This document shows, piece after piece, positions 19,261 to 26,968 of a stretch of 56,553 bases of DNA. This DNA comes from a virus. Position 1 is the stretch's first letter; every line of letters starts with the position of its first letter. The position numbers and the translations under genes were made by a program. The DNA is taken from IMG/VR virus record IMGVR_UViG_3300022074_000047, positions 1 through 56,553 of that record. One strand, 5' to 3'. The notes beneath the pieces are model-generated. The model saw only the letters and a program-made list of their open reading frames with translations, did no database searches and was not told where the DNA came from.

Positions 19261-20713
19261 AGTTGACGAGGCATTACGTCAAGGCATACCGCCCTCAAAG
19301 ATAGGATACTTTGCCTTTACCCGCCAAGCGGCTTATGAAGCAGTGGATCGTGCGTGTCAGCGGTTTGGTCTTGATGAAAATCAACTACCATGGTTCCGTA
19401 CACTACACAGCTTTGCTTTGCGCTTGTCAGGCATACGTTCCGAACAAGTCATGCAGAACGAGCATTACAAAGAACTGTCCGATACTATTGGCATAAAGCT
19501 CGTGCCTGACAATGGCGGTGGCGATAATATGTTTGAATCTAGTGCCAACGCGGACCCTTACCTCAGTATCATAAACTTAGCCCGTTTAAAAAAAATACCT
19601 TTGCGCAAGCAATATAATCTATCGGATAGCAATATAGACTGGATGACCCTGTCCTACGTCGCACGGTCCATACAAAGCTACAAAAACAGACTGAAACTCT
19701 ATGACTTTACCGATATGCTAGAGATATTTGTAAACGAAAGCTCTCGCTTCTGCCCAAACCTAAGCGTCAGCTTTATAGACGAAGCACAAGACCTATCCCC
19801 GCTGCAATGGGATGTGGCCCACATTATAGAAAAACATTCTGATAGAATATACTGCGCGGGGGACGATGACCAAGCTATATACAAGTGGGCGGGGGCCGAT
19901 GTCGAGCACTTTATAGGACTCAACGGAGGGTACGAGGTACTCGAGCAGTCCTATCGCGTACCACAGAACATACATCCTCTGGCCTCGCGTATATCAAAAC
20001 GCATACACAAGCGTGTCCCAAAAACATATCTGCCCAGACCAGAAGATGGATTAATAAAACGTATTAATGATGTATCGCACATAGATTTATCAGAAGGAAC
20101 ATGGCTCGTACTCGCGCAAGCTAATTACTTCCTACACAACCTTATAGATAGTTTACGCAGTCGCGGTCACTTATTTGCGTACCACGGTCAACGATCTATA
20201 TCGCAAAAGATAAGCGAAGCGGTGAACGGATGGGAACAAATGCGTAAAGGACGGGAGATAACCGCCCCTGTGGCCCGTGTTATCTACAGCTATATGTCTG
20301 TGGGCAACCGTGTAAAGCGAGGCTATAAAAAAATACCGCACCTTATGGACGATGAAACCGTAACACTTGAAGCGCTACGGAGCGATCATGGCCTGTTTGC
20401 CACCAATGATATGATATGGCACGAAGCTATGGATAAGATACCCGACAGCGAAAGAGCCTACATCACCGCTCTACTCCGTCGCGGAGAGAAGTTTAATGGC
20501 ACGCCTCGTATAACACTATCCACGATCCACGGATCGAAGGGTGGGGAAGCAGAGAACGTCGTGCTATTTACTGATGTGTCCCCCGCCGCGTCCAAAGCGG
20601 CGGAACAGGACCCTGACGAACTGCACCGTGTATTCTATGTCGGTGTAACACGAACTAAAAAAAATCTATATTTAATCGAGCCAGAAGACGCATTGAGGAG
20701 TTACAGCATATGA
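19193..20713 (+). CDS. SF1 (UvrD/Rep-like) DNA helicase
   Basis: The protein is 506 residues. Walker A is at the extreme N-terminus (GPPGTGKTT, residues 10-18). Then come an aromatic-rich motif Ia region, motif II FIDEAQD near residue 195, motif III GDDDQAIYKWAG, and motifs V/VI near the end (LSTIHGSKGGEAENVVL, FYVGVTRTKKNLYLI). It would unwind DNA 3' to 5'. The start at 19193 is forced by Walker A at residue 10. It overlaps the sigma-like gene and, by four bases, the next gene. Confidence 0.9.
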   Translation: MQTKIFRIYGPPGTGKTTALLNKVDEALRQGIPPSKIGYFAFTRQAAYEAVDRACQRFGLDENQLPWFRTLHSFALRLSGIRSEQVMQNEHYKELSDTIGIKLVPDNGGGDNMFESSANADPYLSIINLARLKKIPLRKQYNLSDSNIDWMTLSYVARSIQSYKNRLKLYDFTDMLEIFVNESSRFCPNLSVSFIDEAQDLSPLQWDVAHIIEKHSDRIYCAGDDDQAIYKWAGADVEHFIGLNGGYEVLEQSYRVPQNIHPLASRISKRIHKRVPKTYLPRPEDGLIKRINDVSHIDLSEGTWLVLAQANYFLHNLIDSLRSRGHLFAYHGQRSISQKISEAVNGWEQMRKGREITAPVARVIYSYMSVGNRVKRGYKKIPHLMDDETVTLEALRSDHGLFATNDMIWHEAMDKIPDSERAYITALLRRGEKFNGTPRITLSTIHGSKGGEAENVVLFTDVSPAASKAAEQDPDELHRVFYVGVTRTKKNLYLIEPEDALRSYSI

Positions 20714-20964
20714 ATAGGAAAGACATACTAGCAAAAGCCGAGAAGATGATTAACGGTCCACGGGCCAAAGCCTACGGCGATGCTCACGAAAACCACAAAC
20801 GTATTGCCAAGATGTGGTCAGTTATACTGGAGAAAGAGGTAACCGTATCGCAAGTCTATCAATGCATGATAGCGGTCAAGCTGTCCCGCCTGATAGAAAC
20901 ACCAGACCATGAAGACAGTTGGCTCGATGTCTGTGGCTACGGCGCCCTTGGGGGAGAAAAATAA
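20710..20964 (+). CDS. DUF6378-like small protein
   Basis: The 84-residue protein has the pattern MNRKDILAKAEKMINGPRAKAYGDA...HKRIAKMW...VTVSQVYQCMIAVKLSRLIETPDHEDSWLDVCGYGALG (split here). This matches the phage DUF6378 family. The family has no assigned reaction and is common beside nucleotide and replication genes. It is coupled to both neighbours by four- and one-base overlaps. Confidence 0.7.
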   Translation: MNRKDILAKAEKMINGPRAKAYGDAHENHKRIAKMWSVILEKEVTVSQVYQCMIAVKLSRLIETPDHEDSWLDVCGYGALGGEK

Positions 20965-22856
20965 TGGCTTTGCAACTCGCGTTTGATACGCCGAAGTCGG
21001 AATGGCTACCGCCAACCGAGCTCCCCAACATCTTTGAAGCCAAACAAATAGCCATAGATGTTGAAACACGCGATCCCAATATCAAAACACTCGGGCCGGG
21101 GTGGGCACGAAACGATGGCGAAGTGGTAGGTTACGCTGTTGCCGTCAGCGATTGGTCAGGATATATACCCATCCGTCATAAATACGGCGGTAATCTGGAC
21201 GAGCGCATTGTTAACAAATGGCTGAAGAAAGTCTTTGAGTGCCCCGCCGATAAAATCATGCACAATGCGCAGTACGATGCGGGATGGATACGGCGCATGG
21301 GCTTCACGCTCAACGGTCGGATCATCGATACCATGCTTATCGCGGCTCTACTGGACGAAAACCGCTTTAGCTACAGCCTGAACGCTCTGGCCTACGATCA
21401 TCTCGGTAAAGTAAAATCCGAAAAAGGACTGACAGAAGCCGCAAGAGGATTTGGACTGGACCCAAAAGCCGAGCTCTGGAAAATGCCTGCAATGTATGTG
21501 GGACCGTATGCCGAGGGAGATGCCGAGTTAACACTCGAACTTTGGAACTATCTATCAGGACAACTGGGCAAAGAGGACCTATGGCCCATCGCTAATCTCG
21601 AGCTCGATCTACTCCCGTGCCTGATTGATATGACATGGCGCGGTGTTCGGGTAGATCAGGAAAAAGTAGAGCGTACACGGAACTCTCTACTCAAGCGCGA
21701 GAAAGAGGTACTTAGCAACATTAAGAAACGTGTTGGCCATGACATCGAAATATGGGCTGCCGCCTCCATAGCGAAGGCCTTTGAGGCTCTCAGCATCGAA
21801 TACCCACGGACCGAGAAGGGCGCACCATCGTTCACGAAACAATTCCTGAGCGATCACAGTCACGAACTCCCGCAGTTAATTGTCCAAGCCCGTAACCTAA
21901 ACAAGACCTCGGGGACCTTTATCAATACAATTATGAAACATTGTCACTCCGATGGGCGCATACACAGCCACATAAACCAAATACGATCCGACGACGGCGG
22001 GACCGTATCAGGACGTATCTCCATGAATAACCCGAACCTACAACAGATCCCCGCAAGGGATCCTGAACTTGGTCCTATGATTCGCTCTCTGTTCCTCCCC
22101 GAAGAGGGCGAAAAATGGGCTGCGATTGACTTCTCGCAACAGGAACCACGGATCTTGGTTCACTATGCGTATGTCTATGGCAAAAGTAAGGGGCTTACTT
22201 TGGACGGTGTAGAAGAGTTTGTCCACGGCTATCGGAACAATCCCGACATGGACTTTCACACAATGGTTGCAGAAATGGCAAAGATACCACGTAAGCAAGC
22301 GAAAACAATAAACTTGGGCCTGATGTACGGTATGGGGGTCGGTAAAATGTCTGACCAACTAGATATCACGCTTGACGAAGCCAAGGACTTGGTCCGTCAA
22401 TACCATACACGGGTACCTTTTGTTAAGATGCTGATGACAGGCGTGCAAAACAGACTCAACGACAAGAGCAGTAGCGGTTCTATTCGGTCCCTGTTAGGAC
22501 GTAAGTGTCGGTTTGATCTGTGGGAGCCCGATACATTCGAGATGAACAAAGCGCTCCCGTACCGCGAAGCGGTGCAAGAGTATGGCGATACGACACGCCT
22601 AAAGCGTGCGTATACCTACAAGGCCCTGAATAGATTAATTCAGGCGTCAGCCGCTGATATGACCAAAAAAGCCATGATAGATATATATAAAACAGGCCGT
22701 ATACCGCTCATACAAATCCACGATGAGATAGCTATGTCGGTCAAAGACATGAAAGATGCAGAAACTGTTTCGCAGATGATGGAAACTGCGGTACAATTAG
22801 AAATACCGAGCAAGTGTGACATTGAAGTTGGCCCCGACTGGGGAACTGCTAAATAA
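20964..22856 (+). CDS. polA: Family A DNA polymerase with 3'-5' exonuclease
   Basis: The 630-residue product is read from ATG 20964; an upstream in-frame ATG lies inside the preceding gene and was rejected. Exonuclease residues are visible in AIDVETRDPN, HNAQYDAGW and YAEGDAELTLELW. Polymerase motif A is AIDFSQQEPR (D389), motif B is RKQAKTINLGLMYG, and motif C is IQIHDEI (D587). The residue matching E. coli Phe762 is Leu451. No DnaJ insert or 5' nuclease domain is seen. It ends the replication operon and is followed by a terminator. Confidence 0.92.
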   Translation: MALQLAFDTPKSEWLPPTELPNIFEAKQIAIDVETRDPNIKTLGPGWARNDGEVVGYAVAVSDWSGYIPIRHKYGGNLDERIVNKWLKKVFECPADKIMHNAQYDAGWIRRMGFTLNGRIIDTMLIAALLDENRFSYSLNALAYDHLGKVKSEKGLTEAARGFGLDPKAELWKMPAMYVGPYAEGDAELTLELWNYLSGQLGKEDLWPIANLELDLLPCLIDMTWRGVRVDQEKVERTRNSLLKREKEVLSNIKKRVGHDIEIWAAASIAKAFEALSIEYPRTEKGAPSFTKQFLSDHSHELPQLIVQARNLNKTSGTFINTIMKHCHSDGRIHSHINQIRSDDGGTVSGRISMNNPNLQQIPARDPELGPMIRSLFLPEEGEKWAAIDFSQQEPRILVHYAYVYGKSKGLTLDGVEEFVHGYRNNPDMDFHTMVAEMAKIPRKQAKTINLGLMYGMGVGKMSDQLDITLDEAKDLVRQYHTRVPFVKMLMTGVQNRLNDKSSSGSIRSLLGRKCRFDLWEPDTFEMNKALPYREAVQEYGDTTRLKRAYTYKALNRLIQASAADMTKKAMIDIYKTGRIPLIQIHDEIAMSVKDMKDAETVSQMMETAVQLEIPSKCDIEVGPDWGTAK

Positions 22857-22899
22857 TTTTTTACTGCTAACACTTGCTCTGGTTCTTTCCTCCCACCCT

Positions 22900-22924
22900 A
22901 GCCCCGCCAAGCGGGGCTTTTTTT
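22900..22924 (+). terminator. Intrinsic terminator after polA
   Basis: GCCCCGC pairs with GCGGGGC across CAA, followed by seven T. It closes the replication operon. Confidence 0.85.
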
Positions 22925-22925
22925 C

Positions 22926-22973
22926 TTGCATCTTTACATATTATCTTATATAGTCCTGTAAGATACTATATAA
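22926..22973 (+). promoter_or_regulatory. Promoter with 9-bp dyad over its -10 (RHH gene)
   Basis: TTGCAT (22926-22931) and TATAGT (22949-22954) are 17 bases apart. A perfect inverted repeat, TTATATAGT (22946-22954) and ACTATATAA (22965-22973) with a 10-base gap, covers the -10 box. The ribbon-helix-helix gene starts 10 bases later. Such proteins often bind a dyad at their own promoter, so autorepression is a reasonable inference. Confidence 0.5.
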
Positions 22974-22982
22974 GGACACCTT

Positions 22983-23141
22983 ATGGACACAGAAAAATGG
23001 AAATCAGTACTCGTTCCCAAGGAAGTTTACGAGGAAATCAAGCGAACAAGCTCGGATCGCGGACGAACAATCAGCGGTCAGCTAAAAATTATTTGGCAAA
23101 TTTATAATAAATTAAAAGAAAAGCTTGATCCTAAGCCTTGA
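22983..23141 (+). CDS. Ribbon-helix-helix regulator-like protein
   Basis: The 52-residue protein (ATG 22983, TGA 23139-23141) has a short beta strand (WKSVLVPKEV), helix 1 (YEEIKRTSSDRG), the turn RTISG, and helix 2 (QLKIIWQIYNKLKEK). This is the MetJ/Arc ribbon-helix-helix arrangement. It would bind DNA as a dimer. It sits alone between a terminator and another promoter, with the dyad described above just upstream. Confidence 0.6.
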   Translation: MDTEKWKSVLVPKEVYEEIKRTSSDRGRTISGQLKIIWQIYNKLKEKLDPKP

Positions 23142-23165
23142 CTAAAAAAAATTTGGGCTTAGTAT
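23138..23165 (+). promoter_or_regulatory. Sigma70-like promoter overlapping the RHH stop codon
   Basis: TTGACT (23138-23143) overlaps the TGA of the RHH gene; TAGTAT (23160-23165) lies 16 bases on, and TATGGGATA continues from it. It precedes the 23201-23631 gene pair. Confidence 0.45.
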
Positions 23166-23200
23166 GGGATAAATTGCATATATTACCATAGGAGAGAGAT

Positions 23201-23434
23201 ATGACACCTGATATTGTTTACTTTATTTTGTACCTGATAACCGTACCCGACATTGAGAGCGATCAACGGGCCATGCACCGTATTTACTTTCAAAGTGCGG
23301 ACCAATGCGAACATTACGCAGAAATGTTAGGCCAACAAAACGATCCTATTGTCGGAAAGAAAAACTGTGTTAAAGTAGATACATATCTCCCCGAGATTAG
23401 AATACCCTTACCCAAGCCCGAGTTTATGAAATGA
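23201..23434 (+). CDS. Small Cys-containing protein with hydrophobic N-terminus
   Basis: The 77-residue product starts at ATG 23201 behind GGAGAGAG. An N-terminal hydrophobic stretch (IVYFILYLITVP) is followed by SADQCEHYAEMLGQQ and a second Cys (KKNCVKV). The layout resembles the protein at 38432 (hydrophobic start, a Cys followed two residues later by YAE, later Cys), suggesting paralogues. The function is unknown; an exported or membrane-bound peptide is possible. Confidence 0.5.
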   Translation: MTPDIVYFILYLITVPDIESDQRAMHRIYFQSADQCEHYAEMLGQQNDPIVGKKNCVKVDTYLPEIRIPLPKPEFMK

Positions 23435-23631
23435 AGTTAGAAGAGCTGTTTAACATTAATAATTTTCTTAAAAAACCAAACACGGACCACCAAATACGGC
23501 ACTTTAGTAGGGACATAATAGAAAAATTTCATCGAATGATACGCCGCAAAAAGAAGAAAGATATCGATTTTTCTAAAATTTTTGATGACGAAGAAACAAT
23601 TAAACGCATAAAACGAAAAAAAGACTTGTAA
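23431..23631 (+). CDS. Small basic protein
   Basis: The 66-residue product has a cluster of basic residues (RRKKKKD) in the middle and another at the end (RIKRKKDL), and overlaps the previous gene by four bases. No family is recognised. Binding to nucleic acid is possible but not shown. Confidence 0.45.
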   Translation: MKLEELFNINNFLKKPNTDHQIRHFSRDIIEKFHRMIRRKKKKDIDFSKIFDDEETIKRIKRKKDL

Positions 23632-23699
23632 AGTCTTATATAGTCGCGTATAACTACATACTGAGGGAAGTCATAGGCCCTCTCCCGTAGTTAAAGAAG

Positions 23700-23729
23700 A
23701 GCCCTCCAGAGATCTGGGGGGCTTTTTTT
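23700..23729 (+). terminator. Intrinsic terminator
   Basis: AGCCCTCCAGA pairs (one G-T) with TCTGGGGGGCT, followed by a T run. Between the stop at 23631 and this hairpin lies a TTATATAGT half-site (23636-23644) and AACTACATA (23652-23660). Confidence 0.75.
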
Positions 23730-23732
23730 GTG

Positions 23733-23762
23733 TTGACAGGCCATTTTATCTGTGATTATATG
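23733..23762 (+). promoter_or_regulatory. Sigma70-like promoter
   Basis: TTGACA (23733-23738) and TATATG (23757-23762) are 18 bases apart, directly after a terminator. Downstream are TGTCAA and AACTACAGGAG (23773-23783), leading to ATG 23791. Confidence 0.55.
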
Positions 23763-23790
23763 GGATTATGTCAACTACAGGAGAAAACAT

Positions 23791-24141
23791 ATGACTAAAG
23801 TATGGATATTTAAATTTAGGGAAAGCGGTGACGAGGATGATGTGGTCGTGTTTGACTCTAAGCCGTCCCGAGAACAAATGGATGAGGTATTGTTAGATAA
23901 TCTCGATCAGTTGTTCTTTGATAACAAAACGCACCCCGATCAAGAACGGGCTAGAGAAAATGACGATGACTTTGAGTATCTCTATTACGAGGATCTTTGG
24001 GAGAGAGAAGTTCTTAGTGGTTCCGACGATAAAAAATGTCTGCAAGAAAAACTAGCGGAGGTGTATGAGATGGCCGCTAAGATAGAGCTTGATACAGCAC
24101 GGCTAATTAGTATGGCCGAAGATACATTGAGGAAAAGCTAA
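23791..24141 (+). CDS. Acidic accessory protein, unknown
   Basis: The product is 116 residues from ATG 23791, chosen over an upstream non-ATG start because AGGAG precedes it. It is strongly acidic (ESGDEDDVVVFDS, ENDDDFEYLYYEDLWERE). Acidic small proteins are often DNA mimics or inhibitors in phages, but nothing here proves that. It is the first gene of a run of coupled small genes; its stop overlaps the next ATG. Confidence 0.5.
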   Translation: MTKVWIFKFRESGDEDDVVVFDSKPSREQMDEVLLDNLDQLFFDNKTHPDQERARENDDDFEYLYYEDLWEREVLSGSDDKKCLQEKLAEVYEMAAKIELDTARLISMAEDTLRKS

Positions 24142-24299
24142 TGAAGTATCGCGTAGAAGGTGTGCAGACTACCGTCTTATTTATAGAAGCCGATAGCCCC
24201 GAAGAAGCGCAAGATATAGCAACAAATGATTATATTTGGGACGAGGCTCAAACCGCCCCTGATAGATATGGCGTTCATTTTAACGTAGAGGAGCTTTGA
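24141..24299 (+). CDS. Small protein, unknown
   Basis: A 52-residue product with MKYRVEGVQTTVLFIEADSPEEAQDIA. The strand-then-helix pattern with SPEEAQ resembles small dimeric phage proteins with alpha/beta folds. It is coupled to the preceding gene by a one-base overlap. No function is recognised. Confidence 0.45.
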   Translation: MKYRVEGVQTTVLFIEADSPEEAQDIATNDYIWDEAQTAPDRYGVHFNVEEL

Positions 24300-24301
24300 A
24301 C

Positions 24302-24454
24302 ATGATTACGAATAAAGATGATTGCGAGCCAACAAATGTAGAAGACGATAGAAAATGTTTTAATTGTGGGGATACTGCATACCCTGAAACAGGCTTCATA
24401 TTTGAAGATGAGTTATATTGTGAAGATTGTTGTCCCGAAGAGTATGGAGAGTGA
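24302..24454 (+). CDS. Small zinc-ribbon-like protein
   Basis: The 50-residue acidic product has CFNCG at residues 19-23 and YCEDCC at residues 39-44. Two Cys pairs about 17 residues apart suit a treble-clef or zinc-ribbon fold. Its role is unknown. It lies two bases after its neighbour in a coupled run. Confidence 0.5.
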   Translation: MITNKDDCEPTNVEDDRKCFNCGDTAYPETGFIFEDELYCEDCCPEEYGE

Positions 24455-24455
24455 A

Positions 24456-24623
24456 ATGACAGTACGTGTGCATCTACAAAGCAAAACGGGCTCTTGGTCC
24501 GAGGAAATCGCAACGTTTACGTGCGAAGAGTATTACGAGGTCTGCATCACGGCCCTCGAAACATGGGCCAAGAAAAAAGGCTGTATAATAACTGAAAGCG
24601 TAGAGGAAGACGATGATAGCTAA
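24456..24623 (+). CDS. Small protein, unknown
   Basis: The 55-residue product from ATG 24456 (an earlier in-frame start lies within the zinc-ribbon gene) has MTVRVHLQSKTGSWSEEIATFTCEEYYEV, a beta-hairpin-like opening, and ends in acidic EEDDDS. It overlaps the next gene by 11 bases. No family is recognised. Confidence 0.45.
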   Translation: MTVRVHLQSKTGSWSEEIATFTCEEYYEVCITALETWAKKKGCIITESVEEDDDS

Positions 24624-25056
24624 ACTAAAAACACGCCTCCAAAGGGAAATAAAACAACACTCTGTGCCTAGATTAGGGTTGCATGACGATAGCAGTTTTA
24701 TGGAAATACACAAGGATGGCGAAATTACGGGTAGACTAGATCTTGCAAAAGAGTTGTTAAAGATGCTTTCTAAAATAACCGAACCAAAAAAATATACTGC
24801 TATTGAGTTAAATCTAGAAATAGAAAAAAACATACCTATGTGGGAAAATAGTAAATCTAAGTATTATTTCTTAATAGAGATGGAAGTAGGAGATAGCGTT
24901 CTTATTAAAAACAAAAAACATTTTGACTTTGTAAATGCCACTATAACTAATTGGAAGGGCAAGAAGCATCTACAATATTACGATGCAATGAAAGACAGAA
25001 AATACTCTCATCGAAGATTGAAAGACAACTCGTATAGAATATGGAGAGTGAGATGA
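24613..25056 (+). CDS. Accessory protein with Lys/Glu-rich helix, unknown
   Basis: The 147-residue product contains KEMLSKITEPKKYTAIELNLEIEK-like helices and a beta-rich end (GDSVLIKNKKHFDFVNATIT). The C-terminal HRRLKDNSYRIWRV is typical of short phage proteins that end in a strand plus Trp. It ends in an ATGA overlap with the next gene. The function is unknown. Confidence 0.45.
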   Translation: MIAKLKTRLQREIKQHSVPRLGLHDDSSFMEIHKDGEITGRLDLAKELLKMLSKITEPKKYTAIELNLEIEKNIPMWENSKSKYYFLIEMEVGDSVLIKNKKHFDFVNATITNWKGKKHLQYYDAMKDRKYSHRRLKDNSYRIWRVR

Positions 25057-25247
25057 GGATTAAAGAACTCCGCATCGCCAAGAAAGTTCTACTGAGCTTG
25101 ATAGATGACTCTTACGACACGCTCCGTAATTGTCCAGAAGCTCGACAAGATCCGTCAAACATACACGCCACCGTTAAAGAACTAAAAGGCGCGATTGACG
25201 AAATCGATAGACATATAAGCATAGAAGAGGAGAACGATAATGACTAA
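25053..25247 (+). CDS. Small helical protein, unknown
   Basis: The 64-residue product starts at ATG 25053 in an ATGA overlap; a start at 25041 is less likely because it lacks a good ribosome binding site. It is helical (KELRIAKKVLLSLIDDSYDTL) and acidic at the C-terminus. The function is unknown. Confidence 0.45.
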   Translation: MRIKELRIAKKVLLSLIDDSYDTLRNCPEARQDPSNIHATVKELKGAIDEIDRHISIEEENDND

Positions 25248-25509
25248 ACAAGCAAGCATAACCAAAGCATGGACCATAAGCCACGAACAACGGGTCAAGA
25301 TATCTCAAAATATGCAATGCATCATAAATATTGAATTAGCCACAGCAGAACATTGCCCAATAGATTACAACGATATCTGCAATCTCATGTCCCTAAAATG
25401 GGACTTGTTCAATATACTGGGGATTGACCACCAAAAAAATGAAGAGGGGCATCGTAGTATTTATAATAAATTAGTGCTAAAATCTGAGGACGATGGAGCA
25501 GATACTTAA
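25240..25509 (+). CDS. Small helical protein, unknown
   Basis: An 89-residue product with several short helices and an acidic C-terminus, overlapping its neighbours by eight and 17 bases. No motif is recognised. Its place in a coupled series supports it being real. Confidence 0.4.
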   Translation: MTKQASITKAWTISHEQRVKISQNMQCIINIELATAEHCPIDYNDICNLMSLKWDLFNILGIDHQKNEEGHRSIYNKLVLKSEDDGADT

Positions 25510-25684
25510 TTATATTATCGAGTACGGGGAGCGCGGACTGCTCCCCGATGACGTTGAAACACAGAAAATTATAAAAATAGCCAAGTATATAAAATACACA
25601 AACCTAGTTTATATCGCGCAAGACTTTGAAAACCTCGCCGATATGATCTTACACGAGGATCGGGATGGACATAAAAAACATTAA
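25493..25684 (+). CDS. Small protein, unknown
   Basis: A 63-residue product, starting inside the previous gene, with ILNYIIEYGERGLLPDDVETQ and a second helix. Its end overlaps the next start by 20 bases. The function is unknown. Confidence 0.4.
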   Translation: MEQILNYIIEYGERGLLPDDVETQKIIKIAKYIKYTNLVYIAQDFENLADMILHEDRDGHKKH

Positions 25685-25913
25685 TACAAAAGTCGTGGGC
25701 AACCATACACAGGCCATGAAGCATATGGGACAGCTCAGTTTGAAGATCGAAACTATCACAGATCAGGTAGAAAAGATGATACTGGATCATAAACAGATCA
25801 ATATTCATAGTCCGCAGATCTCGGCTCACGAAGCGTCCTACAATGTCGGGGCCGTAGAAGCCCTAGAAAAAGTTTTAGAAAATTTAAAAAAAGATTGTAA
25901 GGACTTTGCCTGA
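25665..25913 (+). CDS. Small coiled-coil protein, unknown
   Basis: The 82-residue product begins MDIKNINTKVVGN and continues with helical LKIETITDQVEKMIL and a C-terminal NVGAVEALEKVLENLKKDC helix. It resembles a small coiled-coil protein. It is coupled to the next gene by an eight-base overlap. Confidence 0.4.
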   Translation: MDIKNINTKVVGNHTQAMKHMGQLSLKIETITDQVEKMILDHKQINIHSPQISAHEASYNVGAVEALEKVLENLKKDCKDFA

Positions 25914-26100
25914 CGTATACGTCATCAAAGAAGTAGTCGGGCCTGACAAAAAGGTTCAGTACTATATAGAAGGGGCGGGCCACCCTATCACAAACAAGGT
26001 CGATAATATAAAAGACGCGGAGCAAATGCTCAAGAGACAAATTGAGTTCGGAGATGGCCGTTTCCGTAATTACTGGCATTTGTTGATCCCACCTATATGA
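25906..26100 (+). CDS. Small protein with TTG start, unknown
   Basis: The 64-residue product is read from TTG 25906 because no ATG exists near the start of the frame. It is beta-rich at the N-terminus (DVYVIKEVVGPDKKVQYYI) and ends WHLLIPPI. It closes this run of coupled genes. The function is unknown. Confidence 0.35.
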   Translation: MPDVYVIKEVVGPDKKVQYYIEGAGHPITNKVDNIKDAEQMLKRQIEFGDGRFRNYWHLLIPPI

Positions 26101-26337
26101 CGTTCAGATATTTTTTTTTCTTAAACTTTTATAATATTGGCGGGATAGGCGGGATGGCGGGATAAACGGCCTGAAGTGCCTTATTTATATATAGAAGATC
26201 TATACCACTACTATAACGTTAGTGAAAACGGGGGTGGTATAGCTAGTTAATCGTCAAAATCTCTTATAGGGGTCTGAGAATTTTTTTTATAATTTTTTTT
26301 AGCTGAGTATATATAAGGGCTGAATAAACAATTAGGG
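26101..26337. promoter_or_regulatory. Non-coding region with iterons and palindromes (candidate origin or control region)
   Basis: The region is AT-rich, with poly-T runs at 26110-26119 and around 26281-26300. GGCGGGAT occurs three times (26139-26146, 26148-26155, 26156-26163). CTATACCAC (26200-26208) and GTGGTATAG (26234-26242) form a nine-base inverted repeat around the palindrome TAACGTTA (26214-26221). Iterons beside AT-rich DNA suggest an origin or a multi-protein binding region; neither is proven. Confidence 0.35.
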
Positions 26338-26367
26338 TTGACAGCCTTGCATAAACTCCCATATAGT
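26338..26367 (+). promoter_or_regulatory. Sigma70-like promoter
   Basis: TTGACA (26338-26343) and TATAGT (26362-26367) are 18 bases apart. AACTACA (26377-26383) and GGAG follow, then ATG 26397. Confidence 0.65.
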
Positions 26368-26396
26368 TGTCCGTATAACTACAATGGAGAAAGACT

Positions 26397-26729
26397 ATGG
26401 ACGAGATACGAAAAAAATATGACGAGGGAAAACTTTCCTTGGGAATGTGGGATTGTAGCTTTTATTTTGTTGATGGCGATGGAAATCAGCTATTGGATAA
26501 AAATGGAAAGGTTAGACTTTTTACCGCTGATGACCATGATTTTAGTTACATGGCGGATGGGGTGGAGTTTGATGAGCTCTCGGAAGCTGAACGTAACCCC
26601 GCTGAGGAAATTACTTCACTACTTAGTGATTTGAAAGATTGGTACGGCCGAGCAGATCAGGATCACCTTGGTCAGGGCGCCGATATAATTGAAGATATCC
26701 TTACGTTTTTTGAAAAAGGAGAGCAATAA
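26397..26729 (+). CDS. Acidic accessory protein, unknown
   Basis: The 110-residue acidic product, from ATG 26397, has a beta-rich start (LGMWDCSFYFVDGDGNQLL) and helical FDELSEAERN and DIIEDILTFFEKG segments. It overlaps the next ATG by one base. It is the first gene of a three-gene unit behind a strong promoter. The function is unknown. Confidence 0.45.
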   Translation: MDEIRKKYDEGKLSLGMWDCSFYFVDGDGNQLLDKNGKVRLFTADDHDFSYMADGVEFDELSEAERNPAEEITSLLSDLKDWYGRADQDHLGQGADIIEDILTFFEKGEQ

Positions 26730-26968
26730 TGAAATTTCTTGATAATAAACGTTTATGGCGCCAAAGTTTTGGGCACGAGGTTAAGCTTAAAAAGCTTTTG
26801 GAAAAGATAGAAATGTATTGTTTCTTTTCTATAGAGGATGCAGAACAATTTCTAAAAGATTTTCCTAATCATCCTGATAAGCTTGAGAGTAAAGCGCGGT
26901 TAGAGATCTGCCGAGGAATTTTGTCTATTATTGATAAGGAGAAATTAGATGGTAAAATACCTAACTAA
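26729..26968 (+). CDS. Small helical protein, unknown
   Basis: A 79-residue product, Lys- and Glu-rich, with several helices including DAEQFLKDFPNHPDKLESK. It overlaps the next gene by 20 bases. Nothing in it points to a function. Confidence 0.4.
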   Translation: MKFLDNKRLWRQSFGHEVKLKKLLEKIEMYCFFSIEDAEQFLKDFPNHPDKLESKARLEICRGILSIIDKEKLDGKIPN

